NCBI GenBank assembly: GCA_050331475.1
Contig: JBHJGU010000140.1
Span: forward strand, 1 to 58,836
DNA: 58,836 bases
Direction: 5' to 3'
Origin: JBHJGU01 sp050331475
GTDB lineage: Bacteria; Pseudomonadota; Alphaproteobacteria; Caulobacterales; Maricaulaceae
Shown one piece after another: positions 43,269 through 52,523 of the stretch. Under the pieces are notes generated by a model. The model ran no database searches, was not told where the DNA came from, and saw only the letters and a program-made list of their open reading frames with translations. The stretch's first letter is position 1; every line of letters begins with the position of its first letter. Position numbers and translations under genes: made by a program.

Positions 43269-43649
43269 TTATCCGTCACTTTTTGGTTCAATATCATACT
43301 GCGGTGCGGGAAGTTGGTCAAAAAGCTCCAGCGATAGCGCACCGCTCTGCAACAAAACGTACACCAAGAGCCACACGCCTGCCGCGATTTGGGTTGTCGC
43401 CCACGCTTTTGCCGCAACATCGACCCCCGCGGGCGCGCCAGGATCCCAGCCCGCTTGGGCGGTGTCCGGATCGGATGGGCGTCGAACGCCGAAGGGCAGA
43501 ACGGTGAATAAGCACACCCACCAAACGATAATGAACACCGCCACCCCGGCCACAGGGCCCATAATGGGGCGGGTCAACGCGAAGCTTGCAAACCACGCCA
43601 AGCCGGCGAGCGCCACTAAGCCCAATCCCAACCCGCGACGGACCGTCAA
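43269..43649 (-). CDS. DUF1467 family membrane protein
   Basis: A 126-residue membrane protein with three hydrophobic stretches: about 5-25, 30-54 (GPVAGVAVFIIVWWVCLFTVLPFGV) and 85-105. The WWVCLFTVLPFGVR motif and the later DPGAPAGVDVAAKAWATT are hallmarks of DUF1467, an alphaproteobacterial family of unknown function found beside mce and proS. Members are usually about 90-100 residues; the extra N-terminal hydrophobic segment is unusual but the start overlaps the mce stop (ATGA), which supports it. A later start at the second segment is possible. Confidence 0.8.
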   Translation of the reverse strand: MTVRRGLGLGLVALAGLAWFASFALTRPIMGPVAGVAVFIIVWWVCLFTVLPFGVRRPSDPDTAQAGWDPGAPAGVDVAAKAWATTQIAAGVWLLVYVLLQSGALSLELFDQLPAPQYDIEPKSDG

Positions 43650-44062
43650 GCGCTCACCTCCATCAATTCGATCAAAACGCCGGTGAAATCGCGTGGATGG
43701 AAAAACAGAACCGGCTTGTCATGGGCGCCAACGCGCGGCTGGCCGTTATTCAACGCCGTGGCGCCCTTGGCGATCAGATCATCGCGCGCGGCGATCAGAT
43801 CGCTGACCTCAAAGCAGACGTGGTGCTGACCGCCCTTCGGGTTTTTTTCCAAGAATTTCGCGATCGGGCTGTTCTCGCCCAGCGGCTCTAACAGCTCGAT
43901 CTCCGCATTGGGCAGGCTGACAAACGCCACCGACACGCCAAAATCTGGCATTGGTTTCGTGGGCGTGATGTGGGTTGCGCCAAACCAATCGCGATAGACG
44001 GTTTTGGCGTCTTCGAGGGACGGGGTTGCGACCCCGACGTGATTAAGCGGCCCGATCATCAT
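43646..44062 (-). CDS. mce: Methylmalonyl-CoA epimerase
   Basis: Interconverts (S)- and (R)-methylmalonyl-CoA in propionate and branched-chain metabolism. The 138-residue vicinal-oxygen-chelate protein shows LNHVGVATPSLEDA (metal His), FVSLPNAEIELLEPLGENSPI (Glu), KGGQHHVCFEV (His) and VLFFHPRDFTGVLIELMEV (Glu). The mutase genes are not in the window. Two adjacent ATG codons open the gene. It overlaps the DUF1467 gene by 4 bp and follows rnj by 24 bp. Confidence 0.95.
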   Translation of the reverse strand: MMIGPLNHVGVATPSLEDAKTVYRDWFGATHITPTKPMPDFGVSVAFVSLPNAEIELLEPLGENSPIAKFLEKNPKGGQHHVCFEVSDLIAARDDLIAKGATALNNGQPRVGAHDKPVLFFHPRDFTGVLIELMEVSA

Positions 44063-44086
44063 GCGCCTCCTTCGCTTTGGCGTCGT

Positions 44087-45763
44087 TCAAACCCGTAAGG
44101 CCACCGCCTCGATATGCGCGCGTTTGCGCCAGGTGGCGTTGACCCGACGTTTCAACGCGCGAACCACAGCCTCCTCACACGCGGCCTCGTCCGCGCGCGC
44201 CCGACGGTCGAGCTTGGACAGCGCGGTTTCAGCCACGTCCGCCAAGTCATCGAGCCAGCCCTCCATTTGCTCAGCGTCGTCCGATGGAAGACCGGAAACC
44301 CGAATGTCGAAGTCCGAGATCAGTTTACCTTTGGCGTCAATGGCGAAGGCCACCACGACATGGCCGTTATAGGCCATACGCTTGCGCGCGCGCAGGGCCT
44401 CAGAGCCCAGCGGGGTAATGGTGTCGCCATCCAGGATCAATCGGCCCGCAGGCACCTGATCGATACAGCTCACGCCCTCGCCATTAATGGCGATCATATC
44501 GCCGTTGTGCGGCGCGTATGCGGAGGCAACCTGCAACTCGCGCGCAAATTTCACGTGCTCGAGCAAGTGCCGGCGTTCGCCATGAACCGGGATCGCCGCT
44601 TTGGGGCGCGCCCATTGATACATCGCGCGCAAATCATTCCGACAGGGGTGCCCGGAGACGTGGATCGGCGCCATCCGGTCGGTGACAATTTCCACGCCCC
44701 GTTCGGCGAGTTGATTCTGAAGCGCATAGATCGCCACCTCATTGCCAGGGATGACGCGGGAGGAGAACAACACTGTATCCCCCTCGCCTAAGGTCACATG
44801 CCGGTGCGCGCCCCAGGCAATGCGCGAGAGCGCGGCGCGGGGCTCCCCTTGGCTGCCGGTGCACAGGTAGAGCACCTTGTTGGGCGGCAAATAGCCCGCC
44901 TCTTCCTCGTCCACAAACGGCTCGGCGCCGCTTAGAAGGCCGACCGCTTTGGCGGCCGCGGTCATGCGGTGCATGGATCGGCCGACGAGGCAGACATGAC
45001 GGTCATTGGCTTGGGCGGCCACGATAGCGCTCTCCAGCCGCGCCACATTAGACGCAAAGGCCGCGAGCGCCACTTTACCCTCGCACTTGGCCACTTGGGC
45101 GATGAGTTCCGCGCGGACTGAGCCTTCAGACCCGGCCTCGCCTTGGGAGAAGACGTTGGTGGAGTCGCAGACAATGGCGTCGATACCCGCCTCGCCCAGG
45201 GCGGTCAAAGCGGCGACGTCGGTGGTCGCGCCAATCTGCGGATCGGGATCGATTTTCCAATCCCCGGTATGCAGCACCAAGCCCGTAGGGGTGCGGATGG
45301 CCAAGCCGTTCGGCTCGGGGATCGAATGGGTCAGTGTGATCAATTGCAGGTCGAACGGGCCCAGGGTCAGCTGGCTGTTCAAACCGATCTCGTGGACCGG
45401 AACCTCATCCAATAAATCGAGTTCCGCGAGCCGGTCGCGCACCAACCAAGCGGTGAACGGGGTCGCATAAATGGGCGCCTTGAGCCGCGGCCAGAGCCGG
45501 GCCACAGCGCCCATATGGTCCTCAGGGGCGTGGGTCAGGACGATGGCGAGCAAATCCTCCGCCCGCTCTTCGATAAACCCGGTGTCGGGCAGGATAATAT
45601 CCACCCCCGGGGTGGTTTCGTCAGCGAAGGTGACGCCAAGATCGACAATGATCCATTGGCGTTTGTGCGCTGGGCCGAAGCCGTAAAGGTTCAGATTCAT
45701 GCCGATTTCGCCAGACCCGCCTAAAGGCAGGAAGACGAAGGCGTCGGTGTCTTTATCGCTCAC
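44087..45763 (-). CDS. rnj: Ribonuclease J family protein with substituted metal-ligand His
   Basis: A 558-residue beta-CASP metallo-beta-lactamase ribonuclease, involved in rRNA maturation and mRNA decay. Seen: FLPLGGSGEIGMNLNLYG, DLGVTFADET, THSIPEPNG, VLHTGDWKID, CDSTNVFSQGEAGSEGSV, HVSGHPCRNDL and AIPVHGERRHLL. The first metal motif, normally HxHxDH, reads HAPEDH: the second His is Pro (codon CCT). All other ligands remain. GTG 45763, overlapping the coaX stop (GTGA), is chosen; the ATG at 45790 lies within coaX and adds nine residues. Activity could be reduced or rely on a single metal; this is inference. Confidence 0.93.
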   Translation of the reverse strand: MSDKDTDAFVFLPLGGSGEIGMNLNLYGFGPAHKRQWIIVDLGVTFADETTPGVDIILPDTGFIEERAEDLLAIVLTHAPEDHMGAVARLWPRLKAPIYATPFTAWLVRDRLAELDLLDEVPVHEIGLNSQLTLGPFDLQLITLTHSIPEPNGLAIRTPTGLVLHTGDWKIDPDPQIGATTDVAALTALGEAGIDAIVCDSTNVFSQGEAGSEGSVRAELIAQVAKCEGKVALAAFASNVARLESAIVAAQANDRHVCLVGRSMHRMTAAAKAVGLLSGAEPFVDEEEAGYLPPNKVLYLCTGSQGEPRAALSRIAWGAHRHVTLGEGDTVLFSSRVIPGNEVAIYALQNQLAERGVEIVTDRMAPIHVSGHPCRNDLRAMYQWARPKAAIPVHGERRHLLEHVKFARELQVASAYAPHNGDMIAINGEGVSCIDQVPAGRLILDGDTITPLGSEALRARKRMAYNGHVVVAFAIDAKGKLISDFDIRVSGLPSDDAEQMEGWLDDLADVAETALSKLDRRARADEAACEEAVVRALKRRVNATWRKRAHIEAVALRV

Positions 45764-46539
45764 GCGGGGGGATCCTGATTGCGTTTCCAAATTTCCAACA
45801 AACCGCGCAACGTCACATCGGCGTCGAAGTGATCGACCGTGTCGGATGCGCCGTCGAACAGGGCGGCGACCCCTCCGGTGGCGATGACGGTCATGGGCGC
45901 GCCAAACTCCGCCTTCATGCGCCGCACCACCCCGTCGATCAAATCCACATAGCCCCAGAACACGCCGGCCTGCATGGCGCCGACGGTGTCTTGGCCGATG
46001 ACCCGTTCGGGGCGCTGGATGGCGATACGCGGCAGTTTGGCGGCCGCCTGGTGCAAGGCTTGAAGCGACAGATTCATACCCGGCGCGATCACCCCGCCAG
46101 CGAACGCGTCCTCAGCGGTGACCACGTCGAACGTGGTCGCGGTGCCCGAATCCACGATCAACAAATGGCCCTCATACGCCACCCGGCAGCCCAACGCATT
46201 GTCCAACCGGTCGGCGCCCACTTCGTGAGGCGCGCGGATCGTCACCGAGACGCCGAGATCCAGCTCGGTTTCGCCCACCACCAAGGGCTCAACCTCACAA
46301 TACCGCCGGGCGAGATTGCGCAGATTGAACAGCGATTGCGGCACCACCGTGGAAATCACGCATGCGTCGATGGAGCCGAAGCCTAAGCCCTTGAGCTGCA
46401 TCAATGCGCTGAGCCAAACCGCATGCTCGTCCGCGGTGCGCACCGCCGTGGTCGACGCCCGCCATTGGGCGCGCCAGTTTTTGCCATCATGCACGCCGAA
46501 GACGGTGTTGGTGTTGCCGCAATCAATCGCGAGCAGCAT
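45760..46539 (-). CDS. coaX: Type III pantothenate kinase
   Basis: First step of coenzyme A synthesis. The 259-residue ASKHA-fold kinase shows MLLAIDCGNTNTVFGVHD (phosphate-1 loop), ISTVVPQ, PHEVGADRLDNALG and LIVDSGTATTFDVV (phosphate-2). The start at 46539 has AGGAGG nine bases upstream and lies inside the last codons of birA (17 bp overlap); the earlier start at 46566 is less likely. The birA-coaX-rnj order is common in alphaproteobacteria. Confidence 0.96.
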   Translation of the reverse strand: MLLAIDCGNTNTVFGVHDGKNWRAQWRASTTAVRTADEHAVWLSALMQLKGLGFGSIDACVISTVVPQSLFNLRNLARRYCEVEPLVVGETELDLGVSVTIRAPHEVGADRLDNALGCRVAYEGHLLIVDSGTATTFDVVTAEDAFAGGVIAPGMNLSLQALHQAAAKLPRIAIQRPERVIGQDTVGAMQAGVFWGYVDLIDGVVRRMKAEFGAPMTVIATGGVAALFDGASDTVDHFDADVTLRGLLEIWKRNQDPPA

Positions 46540-47287
46540 GAGCGGGGCCCTCCTGGCCGAACACAACGTCCCCGGCGGAAATAGTGCGCGTTTCGCCGGA
46601 ATTCAGCGTCAGCCTAAGCGCGCCCGCCGCGTCGAGGCCCGCAAAAACGCCTTCCAGCGGGGGATCGGCATCGGAAACCTTGACCGGCGCGCCCACAGGG
46701 TGGGCGCGCGCCGCCCACGCCTGTTTGAGCGCTGGAAAGCCCGCCCCCAGCCAACCGCGCCGGCGCGCTTCGAACCGATCGACCAGGCGGTCCAAAACCG
46801 CGTCGGGGCTAGGAGCCGGTTCGCCCAAAGCTTGGGTCAAATCCGTTACCGCCCGGTCCAGGCCGGAGGGGTGGGCGGACACATTCACGCCGATCCCAAT
46901 CACGAGCCAGCCCGCATCACCCACACCTTCGGTCTCGATCAAAACGCCCGCGATTTTCGCCCCGTCCACAAGCACATCATTGGGCCATTTCAAATGTATC
47001 CGAGCGGGCTCCAGGTAACCGTCGAGCGCCTCAGCGATGGCCAAACCCGCCAAAAGCGCGAACCCGCTCAGCGGTTCCGGCTGGCCGGCGCGCGGGTAAA
47101 CCGCACTGGCGGCGAGATTGCCGGGCTGATGCGTCCAAACCCGGCCCCGCCGGCCGCGGCCCGCGGTCTGACGCTCAGCGCAGATCCAAAACGGCGGCCG
47201 AGCGCCGGCGCGCGCACGGGCTTTTGCGGTGTCATTGGTACTGCAGACCTCGGCGTAACGCTCAACGCGAACAGAAGGGGCGCTCAC
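46523..47287 (-). CDS. birA: Biotin--[acetyl-CoA-carboxylase] ligase
   Basis: Attaches biotin to carboxylase carrier protein. The 254-residue protein has CSTNDTAKARA, QTAGRGRRGRVWTHQPGNLAAS (biotinyl-AMP loop), LKWPNDVLVDGAKIAGVLIE and WLVIGIGVNVSAHP. It lacks the N-terminal helix-turn-helix of E. coli BirA, so it should not repress the biotin operon. Starts with GTG one base after the nuoN stop, so it is the first non-nuo gene read from that operon. Confidence 0.95.
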   Translation of the reverse strand: MSAPSVRVERYAEVCSTNDTAKARARAGARPPFWICAERQTAGRGRRGRVWTHQPGNLAASAVYPRAGQPEPLSGFALLAGLAIAEALDGYLEPARIHLKWPNDVLVDGAKIAGVLIETEGVGDAGWLVIGIGVNVSAHPSGLDRAVTDLTQALGEPAPSPDAVLDRLVDRFEARRRGWLGAGFPALKQAWAARAHPVGAPVKVSDADPPLEGVFAGLDAAGALRLTLNSGETRTISAGDVVFGQEGPAHAARD

Positions 47288-47288
47288 G

Positions 47289-48725
47289 TCAGAAGAGACC
47301 CGCCGCAGCGGCGCTCGCCCACCGTTCGACCACGCCGGCGAACACCAACAGCACCGGGAAACTCAACGCCGCGCAAACCCCGGCGGTCACGCGTAAGGCC
47401 GGCGCTGGATCGACGAACTCGCCCGCGTCCGGAGCGAACCAAATAGCTCGCAAGATGTTGAGATAGTACGCGGCCGCCACGACGCTGAGCACCAATCCCG
47501 TTACGGCGAGCCAAACCATGCCCGCGTTAACCGCCGCTGAGAAGACCACTAACTTGCCGATAAAGCCCGCGAGAAACGGCAAACCCGCCACGGACAGAAG
47601 CGCCAGCGTCGCTTGGATCGCTAAAGCGGGTCTGCGCGCATGCAAGCCGGAGAGATCGTCAATGCGCTCCACCATGCCCTCGCTGCGGCGCATCGAGAGA
47701 ATGACCGCGAACACGCCCAGCACGCCGACGGCGTAGAAGGTCATGTACACCAACATGGCTTGGACGCCCGCCTCCCCGCCCGCGGCGAGCGCGACGAGCG
47801 CATAACCCATATTGCCGATCGATGAGTAAGCCATCAGACGCTTTATGTTCGTCTGCACGAGCGCGCCAAACGCCCCAACGGTCATGGACAACACCGCGAG
47901 CACCGACAGGATCGGGCGCCAATCCGCCTCCATCGCGCCGAACGGTTCGCTCAGCACCCGCGCCAACACCGCCAGGGCGCCGACTTTCGGGGCGATCGCA
48001 AAAAACGCCGTCACCGGAGTGGGCGCGCCCTCATACACATCCGGGGTCCACATGTGGAACGGGGCCGCGGACACCTTAAAGCCGAGCCCACACAGCACGA
48101 AAACCAAGCCGATGACCAAGCCGACCCCGGGCTCCTGGGTGGCTTGAGCGATGGTCGAAAAGGCGATCCCGCCGGAAAAGCCATAGACCAGCGAGCCGCC
48201 GTACAGGATAAGACCCGACGCGATGGCGCCCAGAACGAAATATTTCAAACCCGCTTCCGCAGCGCGCAAGGAGTCGCGATTGAACGCCGCCAGCACGTAA
48301 AGCGCCAGGCTTTGCAGCTCCAGACCGATGTAAAGGCTGAGAATATCGGCCGCTGAGACCATGATGAACAGACCCAGCACCGCGAGCAGAATCAAAGCTG
48401 GGTATTCGAACCGATCCAAGCCTTCGGATTTCAGGTAAGGCGCGGCGATCATCAAACAGGCGGCCGCGCTTAACGCCATCAACACCTTCGCATAGACCGC
48501 CAACGCGTCGATCCGCACCGCGCCGTTGAAAACGGGTTCGGGGCTGACCTCCGGCGGCGCCATCAGCGCCGCGCCCGCGGCGACCAGCAAGGCGACGGCG
48601 GCCAAATTCAGCCCCCAGACCCGCGCAAGGCCGGCGTTCGCGACGCCAAGCATCAGAACCGCGATCGCGCCAGCGACCAAAACAAGTTCCGGCGTCAGCG
48701 CACCGATGTCCGAAGCGATCTCCAC
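47289..48725 (-). CDS. nuoN: NADH-quinone oxidoreductase subunit N
   Basis: Antiporter-like proton-pumping subunit of complex I. The 478-residue protein has about 14 transmembrane helices, with LGLQSLALYVLAAFNRD-like residues (YIGLELQSLALYVLAA), SAAPFHMWTPDVYEGAPTPVTAFFAIAPK (conserved Lys-bearing helix region), RLMAYSSIGNMGYAL and LPFLAGFIGKLVVFSAAV. Last of the nuo genes; birA follows after one base. Confidence 0.97.
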   Translation of the reverse strand: MEIASDIGALTPELVLVAGAIAVLMLGVANAGLARVWGLNLAAVALLVAAGAALMAPPEVSPEPVFNGAVRIDALAVYAKVLMALSAAACLMIAAPYLKSEGLDRFEYPALILLAVLGLFIMVSAADILSLYIGLELQSLALYVLAAFNRDSLRAAEAGLKYFVLGAIASGLILYGGSLVYGFSGGIAFSTIAQATQEPGVGLVIGLVFVLCGLGFKVSAAPFHMWTPDVYEGAPTPVTAFFAIAPKVGALAVLARVLSEPFGAMEADWRPILSVLAVLSMTVGAFGALVQTNIKRLMAYSSIGNMGYALVALAAGGEAGVQAMLVYMTFYAVGVLGVFAVILSMRRSEGMVERIDDLSGLHARRPALAIQATLALLSVAGLPFLAGFIGKLVVFSAAVNAGMVWLAVTGLVLSVVAAAYYLNILRAIWFAPDAGEFVDPAPALRVTAGVCAALSFPVLLVFAGVVERWASAAAAGLF

Positions 48726-48738
48726 ACCGCGTCTCCTG

Positions 48739-50235
48739 CTATGATCCGCCGCGCGCGGCGTCGACGGCTTCGATTAGCGCCTCGACGCTCGGGCCTGTGA
48801 CGTCGAACACCGCGGCTGGGTAGACGCCAAGCCAGAGGGTCGCGACGATCAGCGGTACGAAAATCACCCATTCGCGGGTGTTCATGTCCGATATGCCCGT
48901 CAATTTTGGGTTGGTGAGTTCGCCGAACACCACGTTTCGATAGAGCGTTAGCGCATAAACCGCGGACAGGATCATGCCCATGGTCGCCAAACCCGCCGCC
49001 CAAGTGTTGACCTGAAACACGCCCAACAGCGCAGAGAACTCGCCCACAAAGCCGGACGTCCCGGGCAAACCGGCGTTACCGAAGGTAAACAGCATGAAGA
49101 TCGCTGCATAAACGGGCATACGGTGGACCAACCCGCCATAAAACGCGATTTCCCGGGTGTGCATCCGGTCGTAGATCACGCCGACGCTGAGGAACAACGC
49201 CCCCGAAATCACCCCATGCGAGAGCATTTGGAAGATCGCGCCTTGGACCGCTTGGGCGTTCGCCGCGAAAATTCCCAAAGTGACAAACCCCATATGGGCG
49301 ACTGACGAATAGGCGATCAGCTTTTTTATGTCGACTTGGCGGAAGGCGACGAGTGAGGTGTAAAGGATCGCCACAACCGAGAGCGCGTAGACGATCGGCG
49401 CGAATTCCAGACTCGCATCGGGAAACATGGGCAAGGAGAAGCGCAAAAAGCCGTACCCGCCCAGCTTCAGCAAAATGCCCGCCAACAACACAGACCCCGC
49501 CGTCGGCGCCTCCACGTGCGCGTCGGGCAGCCAGGTGTGCACCGGCCACATGGGCATTTTAACCGCGAAAGACGCGAAAAACGCCCACCACAGCCAAGTC
49601 TGCAAACCCGGATCAAAGCTATGGCTGAGCAGGACCTCGATGTCGGTCGAGCCGGCGTCGAGATACATCGCGATCATAGCCACGAGCATCAGGACCGAGC
49701 CTAAGAGCGTATAGAGGAAGAACTTGGACGCCGCGTAGACCCGGCGCGCGCCGCCCCAAACCCCGATAATCAAAAACATCGGGATCAAACCGCCTTCGAA
49801 AAAAATGTAGAACAAGATCAGGTCTTTGGCGGCGAACACCCCGATCATCAGCGTTTCAAGCACCAAAAACGCCGCCATATACGCGCCGATCCGGTCGGTT
49901 ATGCTGGTCCAACTGGCGAGAATACAAATCGGCGTCAAAAACGCGGTCAAAACGATGAATAAGACCGAAATCCCGTCGACGCCCATGGCATAGCGGGTTG
50001 GGCCGAACCAATCGACGCTTTCGATGAACTGGAACCCCGGGTTCGCCGGATCGAAACGCGCCAGCACCAACAGCGAAAGGGCCAACGCGCCGAGGCTGAA
50101 ATAAAGCGCGATGAAGCGGATGTTCCGATCGCGAATCTCCGCCTCTTCTTCGCGCACCAAATTGCCAACCAGCCAAATCGCGAGTGCGCCCAGGCTCGGC
50201 AAGAATGTCAGCGTTGTGAGCAATGGGAAGGTCAT
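48739..50235 (-). CDS. nuoM: NADH-quinone oxidoreductase subunit M
   Basis: Second antiporter-like subunit. The 498-residue membrane protein has FFEGGLIPMFLIIGVWGG, SKFFLYTLLGSVLMLVAMI, KMPMWPVHTWLPDAHVEAPTAGSVLLAGILLKLGGYG, KKLIAYSSVAHMGFV and LPGTSGFVGEF, the standard NuoM blocks. It lies 13 bp before nuoN and 3 bp after nuoL. Confidence 0.97.
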   Translation of the reverse strand: MTFPLLTTLTFLPSLGALAIWLVGNLVREEEAEIRDRNIRFIALYFSLGALALSLLVLARFDPANPGFQFIESVDWFGPTRYAMGVDGISVLFIVLTAFLTPICILASWTSITDRIGAYMAAFLVLETLMIGVFAAKDLILFYIFFEGGLIPMFLIIGVWGGARRVYAASKFFLYTLLGSVLMLVAMIAMYLDAGSTDIEVLLSHSFDPGLQTWLWWAFFASFAVKMPMWPVHTWLPDAHVEAPTAGSVLLAGILLKLGGYGFLRFSLPMFPDASLEFAPIVYALSVVAILYTSLVAFRQVDIKKLIAYSSVAHMGFVTLGIFAANAQAVQGAIFQMLSHGVISGALFLSVGVIYDRMHTREIAFYGGLVHRMPVYAAIFMLFTFGNAGLPGTSGFVGEFSALLGVFQVNTWAAGLATMGMILSAVYALTLYRNVVFGELTNPKLTGISDMNTREWVIFVPLIVATLWLGVYPAAVFDVTGPSVEALIEAVDAARGGS

Positions 50236-50238
50236 GGC

Positions 50239-52209
50239 TTAGCTCCCCCGCGCCAGCATCCAGGTCGCCAGACCGGCGGCCCCTAGAAGCATGACGAACG
50301 CGTAGTGATAAAGATAACCGGTTTGGAGCTTCACCAGCCGGCGCGCGCCCAAGAGCGCCCCTTGCGCCGCACCGTTCGGCCCCCCGCGATCGATGATTTT
50401 TTGGTCGCCCACCTTCCAAAGAAGGTCGCCCAAGCCCTTGGCGCCGCGAACGAAGACCGCGCTATAGAGCTCGTCGAAATACCATTTCCGGCTCAAGAAC
50501 CGGTGCAGCGGACCATTCGCCGCCGCAATCCGCGCGCCCAAATCATGGTTCAAACCATAGGCCCAAATCGCGACCAAAAAGCCGACCAGCGTTACCGAAA
50601 GCGTGGAAAACTTCACCCACGTGGGGACGTGGTGAGCGGCTTCGAGCACGTGATTGTCTGGCGCCACGGCGATCGCCTCGCGCCAGAACGTCTCCACCCC
50701 GTGATAGACCATGGCGTCATAAAACAAGAGGCCCGCGAACAGGGCCCCCAGGCTAAGAACGACCAAGGGCCCCATCATCACCCAAGGGCTTTCATGGGCG
50801 TGAGACAACGTCTCCGGATCGCCCTTGTAGGGGCCATGGAAAGTCATCAGCATCAGCCGCCAGGAATAAAAACTTGTCAGTCCCGCAGCGATGACGCCTA
50901 GCCAGAAAGCGAGATACCCCCACGCCACCCCTTCATGGCCGGCGGCGTAGGCGGCCTCAACGATCGTGTCTTTGGAGTAGAACCCAGCAAACCCGATTTT
51001 CAGATCACCCAATGGCAATCCCACCCCGGTGAGCGCGAGCGTGCCGATCAGCATCACCGCATAAGTGTAGGGCAGCGCCTTTCGCAGCCCGCCCATGCGG
51101 CGCATGTCTTGCTCATCATGCAAGCCATGGATCACCGAGCCCGCGCCCAGGAACAACAGCGCCTTGAAAAACGCGTGGGTGAAAAGGTGAAACATGGCCG
51201 CCTGATAAGCCCCGATCCCGGCGGCGAAAAACATGTAGCCCAGCTGCGAACAGGTTGAGTACGCCACCACCCGCTTAATGTCGTTCTGCGCCAAGCCCAC
51301 CGTGGCGGCGTAAAGCGCGGTCACTGCGCCCACAATCGTCACCAAGCCCGCCGCATAAGGGGCGTACTCGTAAATCGGGCTCGCGCGACAAACCAGAAAC
51401 ACGCCGGCTGTGACCATGGTGGCCGCATGGATCAGCGCGGAGACCGGCGTTGGGCCCTCCATGGCGTCGGGCAGCCAAACGTGGAGGAAAAACTGCGCCG
51501 CTTTCCCCATGGCGCCAATGAACAGCAAGACGCCCGCGATTTCTAACGCCGGCCCGCTGACCCCGAGCACGGTGAGTTCGGGGCGCACCCCTTCCTCAAT
51601 CGCGCGGAAGACGGGATCGAACTCCACCGACCCAAAGGCGACGAACACAGTCATGATGCCGAGCGCGAAGCCCACATCGCCCACCCGATTGGTGACGAAG
51701 GCCTTGATGGCGGCGTCATTCGCGGAGGTCTTCTTGTACCAAAACCCGATGAGCAAATAGGAGGCGAGTCCCACACCCTCCCAACCGAAAAACAGCTGTA
51801 AGAAATTGTCCGCGCTCACCAACATCAACATGGCGAAGGTGAAAAGCGACAGATAGGCGAAGAACCGCGCCCGATGGGGGTCGTGGCTCATATACCCCCA
51901 AGAGTAGATGTGCACGAGCGCAGATACACTGGTGACCACGACGAACATCACCGCGCTGAGCGGGTCTACCCGCAACGCCCAGGGCGCGGTGAAATCGCCA
52001 ATGTCGAACCAGCGCGCAATGACGATTTTACCGTCATAGCCCCCGCCAATGACGTTGAACGCCATGATGACGGCTAAGAGCGCGGAGAGGCAAACGCTCG
52101 ACGTGGTGAGGATTTGCGCGCCGCGATCGCCTAAGGGCTTTTGCAGCAAGCCCGCCAAGGCCGCCGCGATCAGCGGGCCGAAGACGAGCGCGAGGGCGGC
52201 GAAAGTCAT
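50239..52209 (-). CDS. nuoL: NADH-quinone oxidoreductase subunit L
   Basis: Distal antiporter-like subunit, with the long lateral helix that runs along the membrane arm. The 656-residue protein shows FFGWEGVGLASYLLIGFWY, VGDVGFALGIM, AAQFFLHVWLPDAMEGPTPVSALIHAATMVTAGVFL, KRVVAYSTCSQLGYMF, FTHAFFKALLFLGAGSVIHG and GFYSKDTIVEAAY. The C-terminal amphipathic region and last helix are present. Confidence 0.97.
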   Translation of the reverse strand: MTFAALALVFGPLIAAALAGLLQKPLGDRGAQILTTSSVCLSALLAVIMAFNVIGGGYDGKIVIARWFDIGDFTAPWALRVDPLSAVMFVVVTSVSALVHIYSWGYMSHDPHRARFFAYLSLFTFAMLMLVSADNFLQLFFGWEGVGLASYLLIGFWYKKTSANDAAIKAFVTNRVGDVGFALGIMTVFVAFGSVEFDPVFRAIEEGVRPELTVLGVSGPALEIAGVLLFIGAMGKAAQFFLHVWLPDAMEGPTPVSALIHAATMVTAGVFLVCRASPIYEYAPYAAGLVTIVGAVTALYAATVGLAQNDIKRVVAYSTCSQLGYMFFAAGIGAYQAAMFHLFTHAFFKALLFLGAGSVIHGLHDEQDMRRMGGLRKALPYTYAVMLIGTLALTGVGLPLGDLKIGFAGFYSKDTIVEAAYAAGHEGVAWGYLAFWLGVIAAGLTSFYSWRLMLMTFHGPYKGDPETLSHAHESPWVMMGPLVVLSLGALFAGLLFYDAMVYHGVETFWREAIAVAPDNHVLEAAHHVPTWVKFSTLSVTLVGFLVAIWAYGLNHDLGARIAAANGPLHRFLSRKWYFDELYSAVFVRGAKGLGDLLWKVGDQKIIDRGGPNGAAQGALLGARRLVKLQTGYLYHYAFVMLLGAAGLATWMLARGS

Positions 52210-52214
52210 CAGCC

Positions 52215-52523
52215 CTACCCTTTCATCAGATTGATGTCTTGGACGGCGATGTCACCGCGATTGCGGAAATACACCACCAAAATGGCGAGCCCCACCGCCG
52301 CCTCGGCCGCAGCGACGGTCAAAATGAAGATGGAGAACACCTGGCCCGCCAGATCGTCGAGAAACACAGCAAAGGCGACGAAATTAATGTTCACAGACAA
52401 CAGGATCAGCTCGACCGACATCAGAATGACGATCACGTTCTTACGATTAACGAAAATCCCGAATACGCCCGTGGTGAAGAGGATGGCGCCCAGTGCGAGA
52501 TAGTGCGGAATGCCGATCGTCAT
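52215..52523 (-). CDS. nuoK: NADH-quinone oxidoreductase subunit K
   Basis: The 102-residue three-helix subunit with conserved buried Glu residues: IPHYLALGAILFTTGVFGIFVNRKNVIVILMSVELILLSVN in the first two helices and VAAAEAAVGLAILVVYFRNRG in the third. Length is as expected. Its start overlaps the nuoJ stop (ATGA). Confidence 0.97.
   Translation of the reverse strand: MTIGIPHYLALGAILFTTGVFGIFVNRKNVIVILMSVELILLSVNINFVAFAVFLDDLAGQVFSIFILTVAAAEAAVGLAILVVYFRNRGDIAVQDINLMKG

Noticed and set aside
43029..43420. Minus-strand frames in the proS-DUF1467 gap
   Set aside because: Cys/Arg-rich, cross the terminator or overlap DUF1467 in another phase; the RNA interpretation fits better.
46316..47446. 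376-codon plus-strand frame across coaX and birA
   Set aside because: Antisense to two well-supported genes, low-complexity Arg/Pro composition, and no ribosome-binding site noted.
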